From positions 1 to 64,000 of the forward strand of contig JABIHA010000076.1 in NCBI GenBank assembly GCA_018649885.1: a stretch of 64,000 bases of DNA, written 5' to 3'. This DNA is from Bacteriovoracaceae bacterium. GTDB lineage: Bacteria > Bdellovibrionota > Bacteriovoracia > Bacteriovoracales > Bacteriovoracaceae. This document shows positions 8,726 through 19,297 of this stretch, in pieces (position 1 is the first letter of the stretch; every line of letters starts with the position of its first letter). The translations under genes were made by a program, and so were the position numbers. The notes under the pieces are model-generated. The model did no database searches and was not told where the DNA came from. It was given only the letters and a program-made list of their open reading frames with translations.

Positions 8726-10926
8726 GTTTCGTCAGAGCAAAATGACTGTAAGTAGTCTACTGAAGTATCAAGATATTTAATTTTCATGGAAATGCTACCT
8801 TGCTTAAGGCCAGCAATGAAGATTTTTTCTGTTAACTCTGTAGGTTCATCACCAAAAGTTCCGTCCTTATCAAGATAAAGCTTTTCAAGGTTCAAGAATC
8901 CATTTGAAGCGCTACCTTCGATATTAACAGATTCGATTCCCTTGCTTGCGTTGATCTGAACTAAACATTTTCTAGTAAGGTCTGTGAATTTAAAGACTCG
9001 AAGCATTTCTTCGATATAGTCTCTACTTGGAAGCTCAACTTTTTTCTTGTTCCAAGTTCCAAGAAAAATTTCATTTCCTAGATGATTAAACTCAATATAT
9101 TTTCTAGAACCGATTGGAGTATCTAGCTCCATAATTTCAATTCTATTTCTTCCTCTATTAATTATTTCAGAATCAGAGTTGAAGAATTTGATTTCGGACT
9201 CACTGACTTTAAGAGGAATCGTTTTCTTGCCCATTAGATTCGATTCAAAAACTTCCACAATTTGGCTATCTTCGGCAATATATCCATTTATCTCGTAAAG
9301 GGTTTCACCTTCTTTGATATTGATAATTTTCCTGGCGAAACGATCACCTTTATATCTATAACTCAGTAAGCTATTTCCTGGAGCAATTCCAGTAATTAAA
9401 ACGAAGCTGTAATCTCTCGATTCACTAACTTCTTTAAAATTGTCATCAAGATAAATTTTCGCCTCATATTTTGAGTGATTTTCAACTTCAACTTCTTCCG
9501 TATCTTTATCGAGATCGATCAACAGATTTCCACCAATCCCACTTAACCCTTTGATCTCAAAGAATTCATTAAGTGAATTGGTATCAATTAAAGGGATGAT
9601 TATTTCATCATCTGATTTACCAAAAAATAGATCTATATTAGTAGGAACTCTACCTTTTTTAAGTATAGAAACTGGCATAACGGCCACGTCATTATTAAGA
9701 TTTGAAGTAAATGCAATATTCCCTTCACCATAGTCTGTTAGAAAGTCATCTGACGAATGATGGGGCCTTAGATCAAAGTTCTTAAGATAATCCCCAAAAC
9801 CAATACCCAGCTTGGCTGAAATCACCTTTATATTTAATGTGGAGTTAATACCATTTCGAACTAGGCCACTACTTGTTGAAGTAACATCATCAATAACTGA
9901 TTGCCTAGGTATGGCTTGGGTATTCACAACTTGACTAGCCAATTTCTTCTTGGCTTTTTTCTTTGAACCCTTAGCCTTGGAAAACTTGAATCCAGCAAAA
10001 CGATTAGTCTCTCTAGCAATAGCCTTACTTACACTATTTGAAATCTTTTTTGAGTATCCATTTGAATAGTCAGCCTTTCTGGCGGGAACTTTTTTACCCC
10101 CAACAATATCTATCTCTAATATTGGTGCTTTCTTTTGGATTGTCTCATCCCCATTTAACTCGTCAATAACCTGGTTATTCAAACTGATGAGATCGATTTC
10201 CTTATGCGGAGTAGGTGGGTTTTTATTGGCCTTAGGTTTTTCAATTTCAAGAAGTTTTAAATCAAGGGGGGTATTCAGTGGCTCGCTCTCTACGGAACTT
10301 AAGGCTTCACTTTCTATTACCCTGGGTGACAAGTTAGCCATTCCAGCAGCGGGTATCTTCATATTGACTAAGTTTGCGGCTACTAGGGCTGCATCTTTTA
10401 TTTCGTACTTCAGCCTGGCATTCTCTCTTATATCTTCATTTTTATTTTCATGGGCCAGATATCCCTGGATATCCATTCCCTGATATTTGAAGCTCTCGAG
10501 ATGTGCCATCCAACTTTCAACCTTTAACTCATGATCAATTTTGATGGCGCCTAAATGAACCAGCTCACTATTATCAATTGAATAGTCAGTGTTACTGTCA
10601 GCAAGAATAATTTTCTGAACCTGAACTCTAGATACTAAGGCCTTGGTAATTTTTGGCTTAGAAGTTGAAACCAAAACTCGAAGAGCAGTAGTCCTCTCTA
10701 TTTTATTAAAAACAACTTCAAGGTCTTCAGAAATTTCATTGCGATTACCTAAATGAACAGCTGATGTGAAACTTTTTGCCGAATTTATGTGAGCAGTAAC
10801 AATTGAAAAGTCTAAATTTGTAAATGTAGCAAAGCTTAAATAGATATTTGCAACTACCACCAAAGGTGCTGAAACAAGCACTGAGAGGAGGGTTTGAATG
10901 GGAAAGTTTAAGTTCTTAAGTCGCAT
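8704..10926 (-). CDS. Large membrane-anchored protein of unknown function (about 740 aa)
   Basis: I do not recognise this protein. One hydrophobic segment (about residues 8-33, rich in V, L and A) can serve as an uncleaved anchor, leaving a large extracytoplasmic part. Residues about 230-345 form a low-complexity linker with Pro/Lys runs, including a very basic stretch (SKAKGSKKKAKKKL). The C-terminal half is rich in beta-strand-like sequence with Asp/Glu/Gly turns and resembles stacked immunoglobulin-like or CARDB-type modules, although no family motif is certain. Two cysteines lie near the C-terminus. The ATG at 10926 is preferred; a TTG four codons upstream (10938) with AGG at about 9 bp is an alternative. 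The 3' end overlaps the convergent transglycosylase gene. Confidence 0.75.
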   Translation of the reverse strand: MRLKNLNFPIQTLLSVLVSAPLVVVANIYLSFATFTNLDFSIVTAHINSAKSFTSAVHLGNRNEISEDLEVVFNKIERTTALRVLVSTSKPKITKALVSRVQVQKIILADSNTDYSIDNSELVHLGAIKIDHELKVESWMAHLESFKYQGMDIQGYLAHENKNEDIRENARLKYEIKDAALVAANLVNMKIPAAGMANLSPRVIESEALSSVESEPLNTPLDLKLLEIEKPKANKNPPTPHKEIDLISLNNQVIDELNGDETIQKKAPILEIDIVGGKKVPARKADYSNGYSKKISNSVSKAIARETNRFAGFKFSKAKGSKKKAKKKLASQVVNTQAIPRQSVIDDVTSTSSGLVRNGINSTLNIKVISAKLGIGFGDYLKNFDLRPHHSSDDFLTDYGEGNIAFTSNLNNDVAVMPVSILKKGRVPTNIDLFFGKSDDEIIIPLIDTNSLNEFFEIKGLSGIGGNLLIDLDKDTEEVEVENHSKYEAKIYLDDNFKEVSESRDYSFVLITGIAPGNSLLSYRYKGDRFARKIINIKEGETLYEINGYIAEDSQIVEVFESNLMGKKTIPLKVSESEIKFFNSDSEIINRGRNRIEIMELDTPIGSRKYIEFNHLGNEIFLGTWNKKKVELPSRDYIEEMLRVFKFTDLTRKCLVQINASKGIESVNIEGSASNGFLNLEKLYLDKDGTFGDEPTELTEKIFIAGLKQGSISMKIKYLDTSVDYLQSFCSDETYLIEQL

Positions 10927-11033
10927 AAATCTTTTCAAAAGGTTAACCTACCTACTATTTTAATTAATAAATGCTTATCTACCAAGCGGAAAAAAAGATT
11001 TGTCTGTCAAAAGATGTGGACCATTGTTTGAAA

Positions 11034-11061
11034 ATTGTTAACTTGTTTAAAACAACGTCAA
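11034..11061 (-). promoter_or_regulatory. Possible promoter of the unknown 740-aa gene
   Basis: On the minus strand a TTGACG -35 (11056-11061) is followed after 16 bp by AACAAT (11034-11039). It lies about 110 bp before the gene and beyond the ATP synthase terminator. The surrounding AT-rich sequence holds short inverted repeats such as CAAC-TTTT-GTTG, which may be an operator. Confidence 0.3.
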
Positions 11062-11121
11062 CTTTTGTTGAAAACCTTAAATTAATTGGTGAAAACTTTG
11101 ATTAATCAAATGAGTAGTTAC

Positions 11122-11146
11122 AAAAAAACCCTCATTTTCAGAGGGC
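11122..11146 (-). terminator. Rho-independent terminator of the atpF'-atpC operon
   Basis: A CCCTC/GAGGG stem (11129-11133 with 11141-11145) with a 7-base loop is followed on the minus strand by seven T residues. It lies about 35 bp after the atpC stop. A shorter T run on the other side means it could also stop plus-strand transcription. Confidence 0.8.
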
Positions 11147-11180
11147 TTTTTGATTATTCAATAGGTGAGTATCTAAAAAT

Positions 11181-11591
11181 TTATTTTCCGAGAACCGAAA
11201 GTTTTAGTCTTACATAGGCACGGTCTCTTTTTCTACGATACTTAATCACTTCTTCCTCAGAGAGTGTCTCATCCCCAGAAAGTTTACCTTCAGCTTGATC
11301 AAGTGCTGCTTGGGCACGTTCACGATCAATTTCTTTAGAGTGTTCGCAGACATTTGCAAGTATTACAATCTTGTCTTTGAGCACCTTACAAATTCCGGTA
11401 GTGATTAAGTAGTTATCTTGAACGCCATTACTTACAAGGGTTAAAACCCCTGTATCTAACTTTGAAACAATATGAGTATGATCCTCTAAAATATTTATTT
11501 GCCCGCGAACAGTTGGAACAAGTAGTTCCGCTGCATTCAAATTTTGAGCAATAACTTTAGAGGGCGTTAATATATCAACAACAAAACTCAT
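11181..11591 (-). CDS. atpC: ATP synthase epsilon subunit
   Basis: The epsilon subunit is part of the F1 central stalk and restrains ATP hydrolysis. At 136 aa the length is normal. The N-terminal beta-sandwich is clear (LVPTVRGQINILEDHTHIVS; typical families have PG.EG...L..H). The C-terminal helical hairpin begins with ERAQAALDQAE and ends with YRRKRDRAYVRLKLS. It is the last gene of the operon, 8 bp after atpD, and is followed by a terminator. Confidence 0.95.
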   Translation of the reverse strand: MSFVVDILTPSKVIAQNLNAAELLVPTVRGQINILEDHTHIVSKLDTGVLTLVSNGVQDNYLITTGICKVLKDKIVILANVCEHSKEIDRERAQAALDQAEGKLSGDETLSEEEVIKYRRKRDRAYVRLKLSVLGK

Positions 11592-11599
11592 AATTTCTC

Positions 11600-13012
<1,413 letters not shown>

Positions 13013-13023
13013 CTATATACTCC

Positions 13024-13896
13024 TTAACCATTCAAAGACTCAGCACCAGATACAACTTCAATTAATTCAGTTGTAATCGCTGCTTGTCTCAATTTATTTG
13101 CTTTTAGTGTTAATTTTTGAACCATTTCTTTACAATTTTGCGAGGCACTTTCCATTGAGCTCATTCTGGATCCATGCTCAGATGCTTGAGCATCTAAAAC
13201 GCAGGTATATAAAGTCGTGAGGTAAGCCTCAGGAATTATAGTATCCAAAATATCTTCAGAGGAAGGGTCGTATTTAAAATCAAAAGGGTAGTCTGCTTGT
13301 AGTTTTTCTTTTTCTTCTTCTGGAAGTGACATTGGAAGAGTTTGTGTAACCAGTGAATCAAAAGACATTGCCGACTTAAAATTATTATAGGCAACAAAAA
13401 CTTTGCCCACTTCACCCACAGCAAATTGCCGTGACAATGTATCAGCAACCTTTCTCATATCATCAATAGTTGGCTCAAGACCTGGAAATGTAAAAGTTTC
13501 TCCAGAATTTACTTCTTTCGAAATCATACCTTTTACTTTTTTCCCAATATAGACAAATTTCAAGTCTAGATCTTCATTCTCAGCTATAAATTTTTTAACG
13601 GCCTTCGCTAAGCTTGAGTTATAAGCACCACATAGACCTTTGTCTGAAGAAATAACAAGACAAATGGCTTGTTTATTCTCGGGTTTTTCAACAAGAAACT
13701 CATGACTGTAATCTTTAACAAGTGCAGAGATCGTCTTAATCGTCGTTCCCAACTCACTTGCATAAGGTCTAGTCGCTGTAATTGCTTGTTGCGCTCTTGC
13801 AAGTTTAGCGGCCGAAACTAATTTCATCGCCATTGTAATTTTCAGCGTGTTCTTAGTTGATTTAATTTTTACTTTTAAATCTTTAATATTGGCCAT
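13024..13896 (-). CDS. atpG: ATP synthase gamma subunit
   Basis: The gamma subunit is the rotating shaft of F1. At 290 aa it has normal length. The N-terminal helix (IKSTKNTLKITMAMKLVSAAK) and the C-terminal helix (MESASQNCKEMVQKLTLKAN) that form the coiled-coil axle are both well conserved. The Rossmann-like centre contains SSDKGLCGAYNSS. It lies 7 bp after atpA. Confidence 0.97.
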   Translation of the reverse strand: MANIKDLKVKIKSTKNTLKITMAMKLVSAAKLARAQQAITATRPYASELGTTIKTISALVKDYSHEFLVEKPENKQAICLVISSDKGLCGAYNSSLAKAVKKFIAENEDLDLKFVYIGKKVKGMISKEVNSGETFTFPGLEPTIDDMRKVADTLSRQFAVGEVGKVFVAYNNFKSAMSFDSLVTQTLPMSLPEEEKEKLQADYPFDFKYDPSSEDILDTIIPEAYLTTLYTCVLDAQASEHGSRMSSMESASQNCKEMVQKLTLKANKLRQAAITTELIEVVSGAESLNG

Positions 13897-13903
13897 GTCT
13901 CAC

Positions 13904-15418
13904 CTAATACTTATTTGTTTCAACGAAACTTTTAAGTGCTTCATTAAGTTTTGTAGCTGTGTCTTTGGTTACTTCTTTTTTCTCTCGGATATCAGAAACA
14001 ATGTCTGCATGACGCGAGCCCATATAGTCCAAAAGATCTTTCTCAGCATTTCCAACTTTATCAGTTGGAATTTTATCAAAGTAGCCATTTGTAGCTGCGT
14101 AGATTGCGAGAGTTTGATCAATAACATCTACAGGAACATATTGGCCTTGCTTAAGGAGCTCAACAAGTCTTTCACCTCTTGCAAGCTGTCTTTGAGTTGC
14201 TTCATCAAGGTCTGATCCGAACTGAGCAAAAGCTGCAAGTTCACGATATTGAGCAAGATCAAGTCGAAGCGTTCCCGCAACTTTTTTCATGGCCTTAATT
14301 TGAGCAGAACCACCAACCCTAGAAACTGAAAGACCAACATTCACAGCGGGTCTAACACCAGAGTTAAAAAGATCTGTTTCTAAATATATTTGCCCATCTG
14401 TAATTGAAATAACATTTGTAGGGATATAAGCCGAAACATCACCTTCTTGAGTTTCAATAACTGGAAGTGCTGTTAATGAGCCTGAACCTTCTGCTTCAGA
14501 CATTTTAGCAGCTCTTTCGAGTAGTCTTGAGTGAAGATAAAAAACATCACCTGGAAATGCTTCTCTTCCTGGAGGTCTTCTTAGAAGTAATGATAATTGT
14601 CTGTAAGCCTGAGCTTGTTTAGTCAAATCATCATACACAACCAAAGCATGCTTTCCACTATCTCTATAGTATTCGCCCATTGTACAACCTGTATAAGGAG
14701 CTAAAAATTGTAGAGGGGCTGCTTGAGATGCTGTAGCAGATACAATGATTGTGTAATCAAGAGCGCCAGCTTCTTTTAGCTTTTGATATAGCTGAGCAAT
14801 AGTAGATTGCTTTTGGCCAATGGCCACATAGATGCAAACAACATCTTTGCCTTTTTGATTAATAATTGTATCCACAGCAACCGCAGTTTTCCCGGTCTTT
14901 CTGTCTCCAATAATAAGCTCTCTTTGGCCTCTACCAATTGGAATCATGGCATCAATTGCTTTAATACCTGTTTGAAGTGGCTCGTGAACTGACTTTCTAG
15001 CAAGAATACCAGGAGCCTTGATTTCAACTTTCCGAGTTTCGTTAGTTGCAATCCCACCCTGACCATCAATTGCTTCGCCAATGGCGTTAACAACTCTACC
15101 AAGTAGAGCATCACCAACTGGAACTTCAACAATTTGCTCAGTTCTTTTACAGCTTGAACCCTCTGTAATTTTAGGATCGTCACCAAAAATTGCGACACCC
15201 ACATTATTTGTCTCAAGGTTCAGAACCATTCCCTTAGTACCAGTCTCAAATTCAACTAGTTCTCCGGCCATCACATTTTTTAAACCAAATACCCTGGCAA
15301 CACCATCACCGACAGTAATAACAGAACCAACTTCGTCTACTTTAAGGCGAGTTTCAAAATTCTCAATTCTGTCTTTAATAATCGACGTAATTTCCTCAGG
15401 TCTCATACTAGTACTCAT
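13904..15418 (-). CDS. atpA: ATP synthase alpha subunit
   Basis: The alpha subunit carries the non-catalytic nucleotide sites of the F1 head. At 504 aa it has usual length. The Walker A motif [11 protein letters not shown] and the arginine-finger region ([18 protein letters not shown]) are present, together with the usual signature [22 protein letters not shown]. It starts 5 bp after atpH. Confidence 0.98.
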   Translation of the reverse strand: MSTSMRPEEITSIIKDRIENFETRLKVDEVGSVITVGDGVARVFGLKNVMAGELVEFETGTKGMVLNLETNNVGVAIFGDDPKITEGSSCKRTEQIVEVPVGDALLGRVVNAIGEAIDGQGGIATNETRKVEIKAPGILARKSVHEPLQTGIKAIDAMIPIGRGQRELIIGDRKTGKTAVAVDTIINQKGKDVVCIYVAIGQKQSTIAQLYQKLKEAGALDYTIIVSATASQAAPLQFLAPYTGCTMGEYYRDSGKHALVVYDDLTKQAQAYRQLSLLLRRPPGREAFPGDVFYLHSRLLERAAKMSEAEGSGSLTALPVIETQEGDVSAYIPTNVISITDGQIYLETDLFNSGVRPAVNVGLSVSRVGGSAQIKAMKKVAGTLRLDLAQYRELAAFAQFGSDLDEATQRQLARGERLVELLKQGQYVPVDVIDQTLAIYAATNGYFDKIPTDKVGNAEKDLLDYMGSRHADIVSDIREKKEVTKDTATKLNEALKSFVETNKY

Positions 15419-15423
15419 AGTAA

Positions 15424-15963
15424 TTATTCTCCAATGATAGAGTGCTTTAAACTTTCTAATTGATTATCTACTGAAGCATCAAGCTGTAAGTCTTCAACTG
15501 TTACTCTATATCCAGCTGTGACTCTTGGGCTTTTTTGATACTCTAGTTCCAATTTTTTACCGATTTTTTTTTCAAGATAGGTAAGAAGCTTCATTTTCGC
15601 TTCTTCATTGATTGAATCATCTGTCCCTTCAATATAACCCTTGAGAAAACCTCTTCTGTGATCATCAATCACAATTAACTCTTTATATATCAGGGGGAAA
15701 ATTCCAACTCTTTTTTCTTCGATCAGGAAAAAGACAAAGTTCTGTATCATTTTATCGAAGCTTAGCTTTCCGAAAATATCACTCAGGACAGCTTTTTTCT
15801 CATCTTGAGTGAATAAATCTAAAAACAAAACATTTTCTAAATTATTGCTCTCATTAATTATTTGATTAAACTCTGTAAGCTGTGTTGCAATATCAACAGA
15901 GACTTTATCTCCAAGCTCAATAAGTGATTTTGCATAAGCCTTAGCAATTATCTGCTCTTTCAT
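15424..15963 (-). CDS. atpH: ATP synthase delta subunit
   Basis: The delta subunit joins the peripheral stalk to the top of the F1 head (the OSCP equivalent). At 179 aa it has normal length. The N-terminal helical bundle begins [14 protein letters not shown]; the C-terminal part contains [20 protein letters not shown], matching the conserved end of the family, where a Gly-containing loop precedes the final strand. The start overlaps the atpF stop by one base. Confidence 0.93.
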   Translation of the reverse strand: MKEQIIAKAYAKSLIELGDKVSVDIATQLTEFNQIINESNNLENVLFLDLFTQDEKKAVLSDIFGKLSFDKMIQNFVFFLIEEKRVGIFPLIYKELIVIDDHRRGFLKGYIEGTDDSINEEAKMKLLTYLEKKIGKKLELEYQKSPRVTAGYRVTVEDLQLDASVDNQLESLKHSIIGE

Positions 15964-16514
15964 TATCTAACACCTTCAAGTAGCTTTTTGGTGACCAATG
16001 ATTTTGTTTGGTGGTCATCTCCAATAAGCATTTTTGTTTTCGATACCACGGCCTCTGCAGTTTTTTTATTGAGTTGATTTACAAGGCTATTTTTTTCAGC
16101 GAGAGATCTTTGAATTGAATCTTGCTTACTCTTTTCTATTCTACCATTTACTTCGCCCATATATTTATTTTCAAATTCGTTGGCCTGGGCATTGGAGTCA
16201 CTCATTATTTTTTCAGCTTCTTTTGATACATTTCTGAGTTTTTCTTCAAGCGCTTCATACTTTACTTGAGCTTCTTTTGATTTCACTTGAGCGCGATCAA
16301 AAGTTTCTGAAACAGACTTAGCTTTTTCAATAAAATGATTTCTTACTGGCGTCTTGAGCTTATAAACAAGAAAGGAAAAAAACAGTGCTGCATTAAAAGC
16401 AGGAAACATTAAACTAGACCAGGTTGAAGCCTCGTGCTCACCGCCTTGTCCACCTGCCAATACGAGAGAGGGGAGTAGGGCTGTTAGTAATACAAACCAA
16501 GTTTTATTCATCAA
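15963..16514 (-). CDS. atpF: ATP synthase b subunit with an N-terminal signal-like extension
   Basis: The b subunit forms the peripheral stalk and anchors F1 to the membrane. The 183-aa protein has a second hydrophobic segment (about residues 33-50, MFPAFNAALFFSFLVYKL) that is the true membrane anchor, followed by a long charged coiled coil. Ahead of it is a Lys-led hydrophobic stretch ending VLAGGQGG, which reads like a cleavable signal peptide. This extension is not seen in E. coli b. A second stalk gene lies 2 bp upstream, so the stalk is probably a b/b' heterodimer. Confidence 0.9.
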   Translation of the reverse strand: MMNKTWFVLLTALLPSLVLAGGQGGEHEASTWSSLMFPAFNAALFFSFLVYKLKTPVRNHFIEKAKSVSETFDRAQVKSKEAQVKYEALEEKLRNVSKEAEKIMSDSNAQANEFENKYMGEVNGRIEKSKQDSIQRSLAEKNSLVNQLNKKTAEAVVSKTKMLIGDDHQTKSLVTKKLLEGVR

Positions 16515-16516
16515 AT

Positions 16517-16960
16517 CTACCTTGTTAATTTACTCACTAAACCAGATGCAAGGTTGTCCACTTGTGACAACACATCTTTTTCTTTTTTCTGTAGTTCTAC
16601 TTGAAAAGTTTCAACTTCTCTTTCACCCAACTTTGTAGCTTCTTCTTCTGCTTCTTTAAATTTAGAGTCTTCTCTTTTTACAACTATATCTTTTTTCTGT
16701 AAGAGATTATCTTGGGCCTTGGAAAAAGCATCTTCAATTTTTTGATTATACTTATTAGAAAGCACAGTAACTTTTTCAAAAGTTCCCTCTGCACTCTTTT
16801 CAAGTGAAGTTGTTTTCTCTTCTCTAGTCATTAATACGGACTTTAATTTATCGAGGAATAAAAATTTCAAGACGATCCAAGTTCCGACTACAAAACCAAA
16901 CTGGACAAAAAAAGTTTCGTCCACATTGAGTGCTTTACATATTGAGTTAAAAAGTTCCAT
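16517..16960 (-). CDS. atpF': ATP synthase b' subunit
   Basis: This is the first gene of the operon. The 147-aa protein has one N-terminal membrane segment (about residues 17-36, FVQFGFVVGTWIVLKFLFLD) and then a highly charged coiled coil. This is the layout of stalk b/b' subunits, and it lies next to a second b-type gene. Sequence similarity among b subunits is low, so the b' label rests on position and topology. The start ATG follows a GGA motif. Confidence 0.88.
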   Translation of the reverse strand: MELFNSICKALNVDETFFVQFGFVVGTWIVLKFLFLDKLKSVLMTREEKTTSLEKSAEGTFEKVTVLSNKYNQKIEDAFSKAQDNLLQKKDIVVKREDSKFKEAEEEATKLGEREVETFQVELQKKEKDVLSQVDNLASGLVSKLTR

Positions 16961-17008
16961 CTAGGATTTCCGTGATTTGTTCTTTAATAGTTTTCTTTTA
17001 AGCATTCT

Positions 17009-17037
17009 TAAATAAAATTAGAAGGTTAATGTGTCAA
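17009..17037 (-). promoter_or_regulatory. Probable promoter of the atpF'-atpC operon
   Basis: On the minus strand a consensus TTGACA -35 (17032-17037) is followed after 17 bp by TATTTA (17009-17014). This lies about 50 bp before the atpF' start, in the only sizeable gap upstream of the operon. The -10 match is weak. Confidence 0.45.
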
Positions 17038-17068
17038 TGCAAGGTGGGCAAAAGGATGAAAATATAAG

Positions 17069-17091
17069 CTGTTCCGCAAGGCGGTGAACAG
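17069..17091. terminator. Hairpin after the bactofilin gene, weak terminator candidate
   Basis: CTGTTC...GAACAG with an inner CGC/GCG forms a stem about 30 bp past the bactofilin stop. On the plus strand it is followed by a run of six T (17097-17102); on the minus strand, the direction of the gene, the tail is only CTTATATTTTC. It may therefore be an imperfect terminator or a protein site. Its arms also resemble parS half-sites. Confidence 0.4.
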
Positions 17092-17102
17092 TGTCGTTTT
17101 TT

Positions 17103-17116
17103 GGTCCTATAGGACC
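17103..17116. repeat. Perfect palindrome GGTCCTATAGGACC
   Basis: A 14-bp perfect palindrome in the gap between bactofilin and the atp operon. Five near-identical copies form an array at 21833-21958. I found no further copies in the window by eye. Confidence 0.85.
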
Positions 17117-17120
17117 GCAG

Positions 17121-17459
17121 TTATGAAGATTTATCCCGCATTTTTGTAGTGCCGTGAAAAATAACGCCTTCCTCAACAATTAGAGAAGGGGAGATGATGG
17201 TCCCTTCAAATCTTGCGGGTTTTTTTATCTCTACACGTGAGCTGGCTTTGATATTGCCTTTAACTGAACCGGAAATGAGAATTACATTGGCATTGATGTC
17301 TGCGTTAATTACAGCACCCTCTGAAATTATCAATGTGTCGTTAGAAAAAATCGATCCATTGATAATGCCAGCAACTCTTGCAACACCATTGAAGGACAGG
17401 TTGCCTTCAAACTTACAACCCTTTTCAATTACTGCAGAAATTTCATTTGAATTACTCAC
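17121..17459 (-). CDS. Bactofilin
   Basis: Bactofilins are small beta-helical cytoskeletal proteins that polymerise without nucleotide. The 112-aa protein is nearly all bactofilin core: repeated short strands with Gly turns (FEGNLSFNGVARVAGIINGS, VILISGSVKGNIKA, KPARFEGTIISPSL). It starts with GTG, 2 bp after the parB stop, so it is translated with the partition genes. In Myxococcus xanthus bactofilins are known to position ParABS near the poles; a comparable role here is inference from the shared operon. Confidence 0.93.
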   Translation of the reverse strand: MSNSNEISAVIEKGCKFEGNLSFNGVARVAGIINGSIFSNDTLIISEGAVINADINANVILISGSVKGNIKASSRVEIKKPARFEGTIISPSLIVEEGVIFHGTTKMRDKSS

Positions 17460-17461
17460 GG

Positions 17462-18388
17462 CTACCTATTGGACATTAAATATTCGTAAATATCATTGAA
17501 TTCAGCTTCATCATTATACTTAATAGTGATGTGGCCCTTTCCATTTTTCTTAGAATTTAGATCAAAATGAAAACCTGTTTTTTTCTCAAGCTGACCTTTG
17601 AAACTATCAAGCCTTTCATCAAAAAATGGATTACTTTTTTCGCTTACTGGCTTTGCCCTTTTTTTGATTAATGCCTCAAGCTCTCTTACGGAGTAGCCCT
17701 CTGAAGCAGTCTCAGAAGCAAGTCTACTGGCCCTTTCAGGCTCTTTTACTGCTGCTAGTACCTTGCCATGTCCAAAGCTTAGTTCTTCTTTTTGTAAAAG
17801 CTCAACCACCGCTCTAGGAAGTTTTAAAATTCTTAGAAAGTTAGCAATTGTGGATCTTTCTTTACCTATTTTTTTAGCGACTTCTTCTTGAGTCAGCCTA
17901 AACTCTTCCATTAATTGGTAATAAGCCAGCGCTTCTTCAACACAATTAAGATCTGATCGTTGGACATTTTCAATAATCGCAAGAACAAGCTTTTCTTTGT
18001 CGGTCACATTCTTAAGTATGACTGGAACTTGCTCTAATCCGGCTCTCCTGGAAGCCCTAAGCCTTCTTTCGCCTGCAATCAGCTCAAAGCCTACGTCTAT
18101 TTTCTTAACAACTAGAGGTTGTATTATACCGTTCTCTTTTATGGATCTAGCTAGCTCGTCTAATTCTCTTTCTTTAAAAATTTTTCGAGGTTGCAGCTCG
18201 TTAACTTTAATATCACTCACGGCCACCATTAATGGCCCATGCTCTATAACGGGAGCTCTCTGAGGAACATTCACTGGAGGAAGTATTTTATCGATATCCA
18301 TCTTGCCTTTTAAAGATTCAGACGAAGTCGATTGAATAAGTGAAGCGATACCTTTTCCTAATCTACTCTTAGCTTGTTTTTGTGCCAT
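17462..18388 (-). CDS. parB: Chromosome partition protein ParB
   Basis: ParB binds parS near the origin, uses CTP to slide as a clamp and spreads on DNA. The 308-aa protein opens with GKGIASLIQ, a short ParA-interacting motif in this family. The CTP-binding N-domain contains NELQPRKIF and GERRLRASRRAG. The helix-turn-helix reads TQEEVAKKIGKERSTIANFL. The C-terminal 60 residues are the dimerisation domain. It lies 10 bp after parA. Probable parS sites are in rsmG, just upstream. Confidence 0.97.
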   Translation of the reverse strand: MAQKQAKSRLGKGIASLIQSTSSESLKGKMDIDKILPPVNVPQRAPVIEHGPLMVAVSDIKVNELQPRKIFKERELDELARSIKENGIIQPLVVKKIDVGFELIAGERRLRASRRAGLEQVPVILKNVTDKEKLVLAIIENVQRSDLNCVEEALAYYQLMEEFRLTQEEVAKKIGKERSTIANFLRILKLPRAVVELLQKEELSFGHGKVLAAVKEPERASRLASETASEGYSVRELEALIKKRAKPVSEKSNPFFDERLDSFKGQLEKKTGFHFDLNSKKNGKGHITIKYNDEAEFNDIYEYLMSNR

Positions 18389-18398
18389 GACTACTCAC

Positions 18399-19229
18399 CT
18401 ACAATTGGGGTTGATTTTGTGAATCTGCTGGGGGAGGGGGCGGCGCAGCCATTTGACTTCTCGCTCTCTCGTTTACCAAAATTTCTTTTGCCACTGAAAA
18501 GTAAGCCTCGCTACCTTTCGATTCAATATCATATAATATTATTGGCTTACCGAAGCTTGGGCTCTCGGAAAGCTTTACATTTCGAGGAATAACGGACTGA
18601 AATACTTTCTCTTGAAAGTGCTTTCTAATCTCTCCAGCCACTTGCTTGTGCAAGTTTGACCTGCCGTCATACATAGTCAAAAGAACACCCTCTAGCTCAA
18701 TTTCAGGATTCAACGAACTTTTTATGAGTCTTACGTTAGCAAGAAGTTGTGTGAGTCCTTCCATTGAAAAGTATTCTGTTTGCATTGGTATTAGGTAACT
18801 GTCAGCACTATTGAGCGCATTTACAGTAAGAAGCCCCATCGAAGGTGGGCAGTCTATTATAATATAATCATATTCTTCCCGAAGACCTGCAATGGCTGTT
18901 TTGAGTTTTGATTCTCTGGCCAGAGCTCCCACAAGTTCAATTTCTGCACCTGCAAGATTGTTATCGGAGGGACAAATTTTCAAATAGGGGAGTTCGGTAT
19001 CATAGACAACGTCCCGCAACTGTTTTTGGCCAATCAAAGCGTGGTAAATATTAGCATTCAGAAAATTTTCTTTCTCTAGCCCTATTCCTACGCTTGCATT
19101 TCCCTGGGGGTCCAAATCAATTAGAAGGGTTTTCTTCTCAGCAACCGCTAAGCAAGCTCCTAGATTTATTGAAGTCGTCGTTTTACCAACTCCGCCTTTT
19201 TGATTTGCAACTGCAATTACTTTTGCCAT
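18399..19229 (-). CDS. parA: Chromosome partition ATPase ParA
   Basis: ParA is the Walker-type ATPase that moves ParB-bound origins. The deviant Walker A KGGVGKTT sits at the very N-terminus (VIAVANQKGGVGKTT), followed by the Walker B region YDYIIIDCPPSMG. I chose the ATG at 19229 (276 aa) because GGAG lies 5 bp before it and the sequence then starts MAKVIAVANQKGG as in the family. An in-frame ATG nine codons upstream is less likely. The C-terminal tail is Pro/Gln-rich (APPPPPADSQNQPQ), which is unusual and probably unstructured. Confidence 0.96.
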   Translation of the reverse strand: MAKVIAVANQKGGVGKTTTSINLGACLAVAEKKTLLIDLDPQGNASVGIGLEKENFLNANIYHALIGQKQLRDVVYDTELPYLKICPSDNNLAGAEIELVGALARESKLKTAIAGLREEYDYIIIDCPPSMGLLTVNALNSADSYLIPMQTEYFSMEGLTQLLANVRLIKSSLNPEIELEGVLLTMYDGRSNLHKQVAGEIRKHFQEKVFQSVIPRNVKLSESPSFGKPIILYDIESKGSEAYFSVAKEILVNERARSQMAAPPPPPADSQNQPQL

Positions 19230-19297
19230 GTACACTCCATATATTATTTGTGTCACTAATAAAGTTACAAGGGTGAATGTCTCTTATCAAGGGTTAT

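Noticed and set aside
11034..11070. Inverted repeats in the atpC to unknown-gene gap as a second terminator
   Set aside because: The stems are short and AT-only, with no T tail in a useful direction; more likely part of a promoter region.
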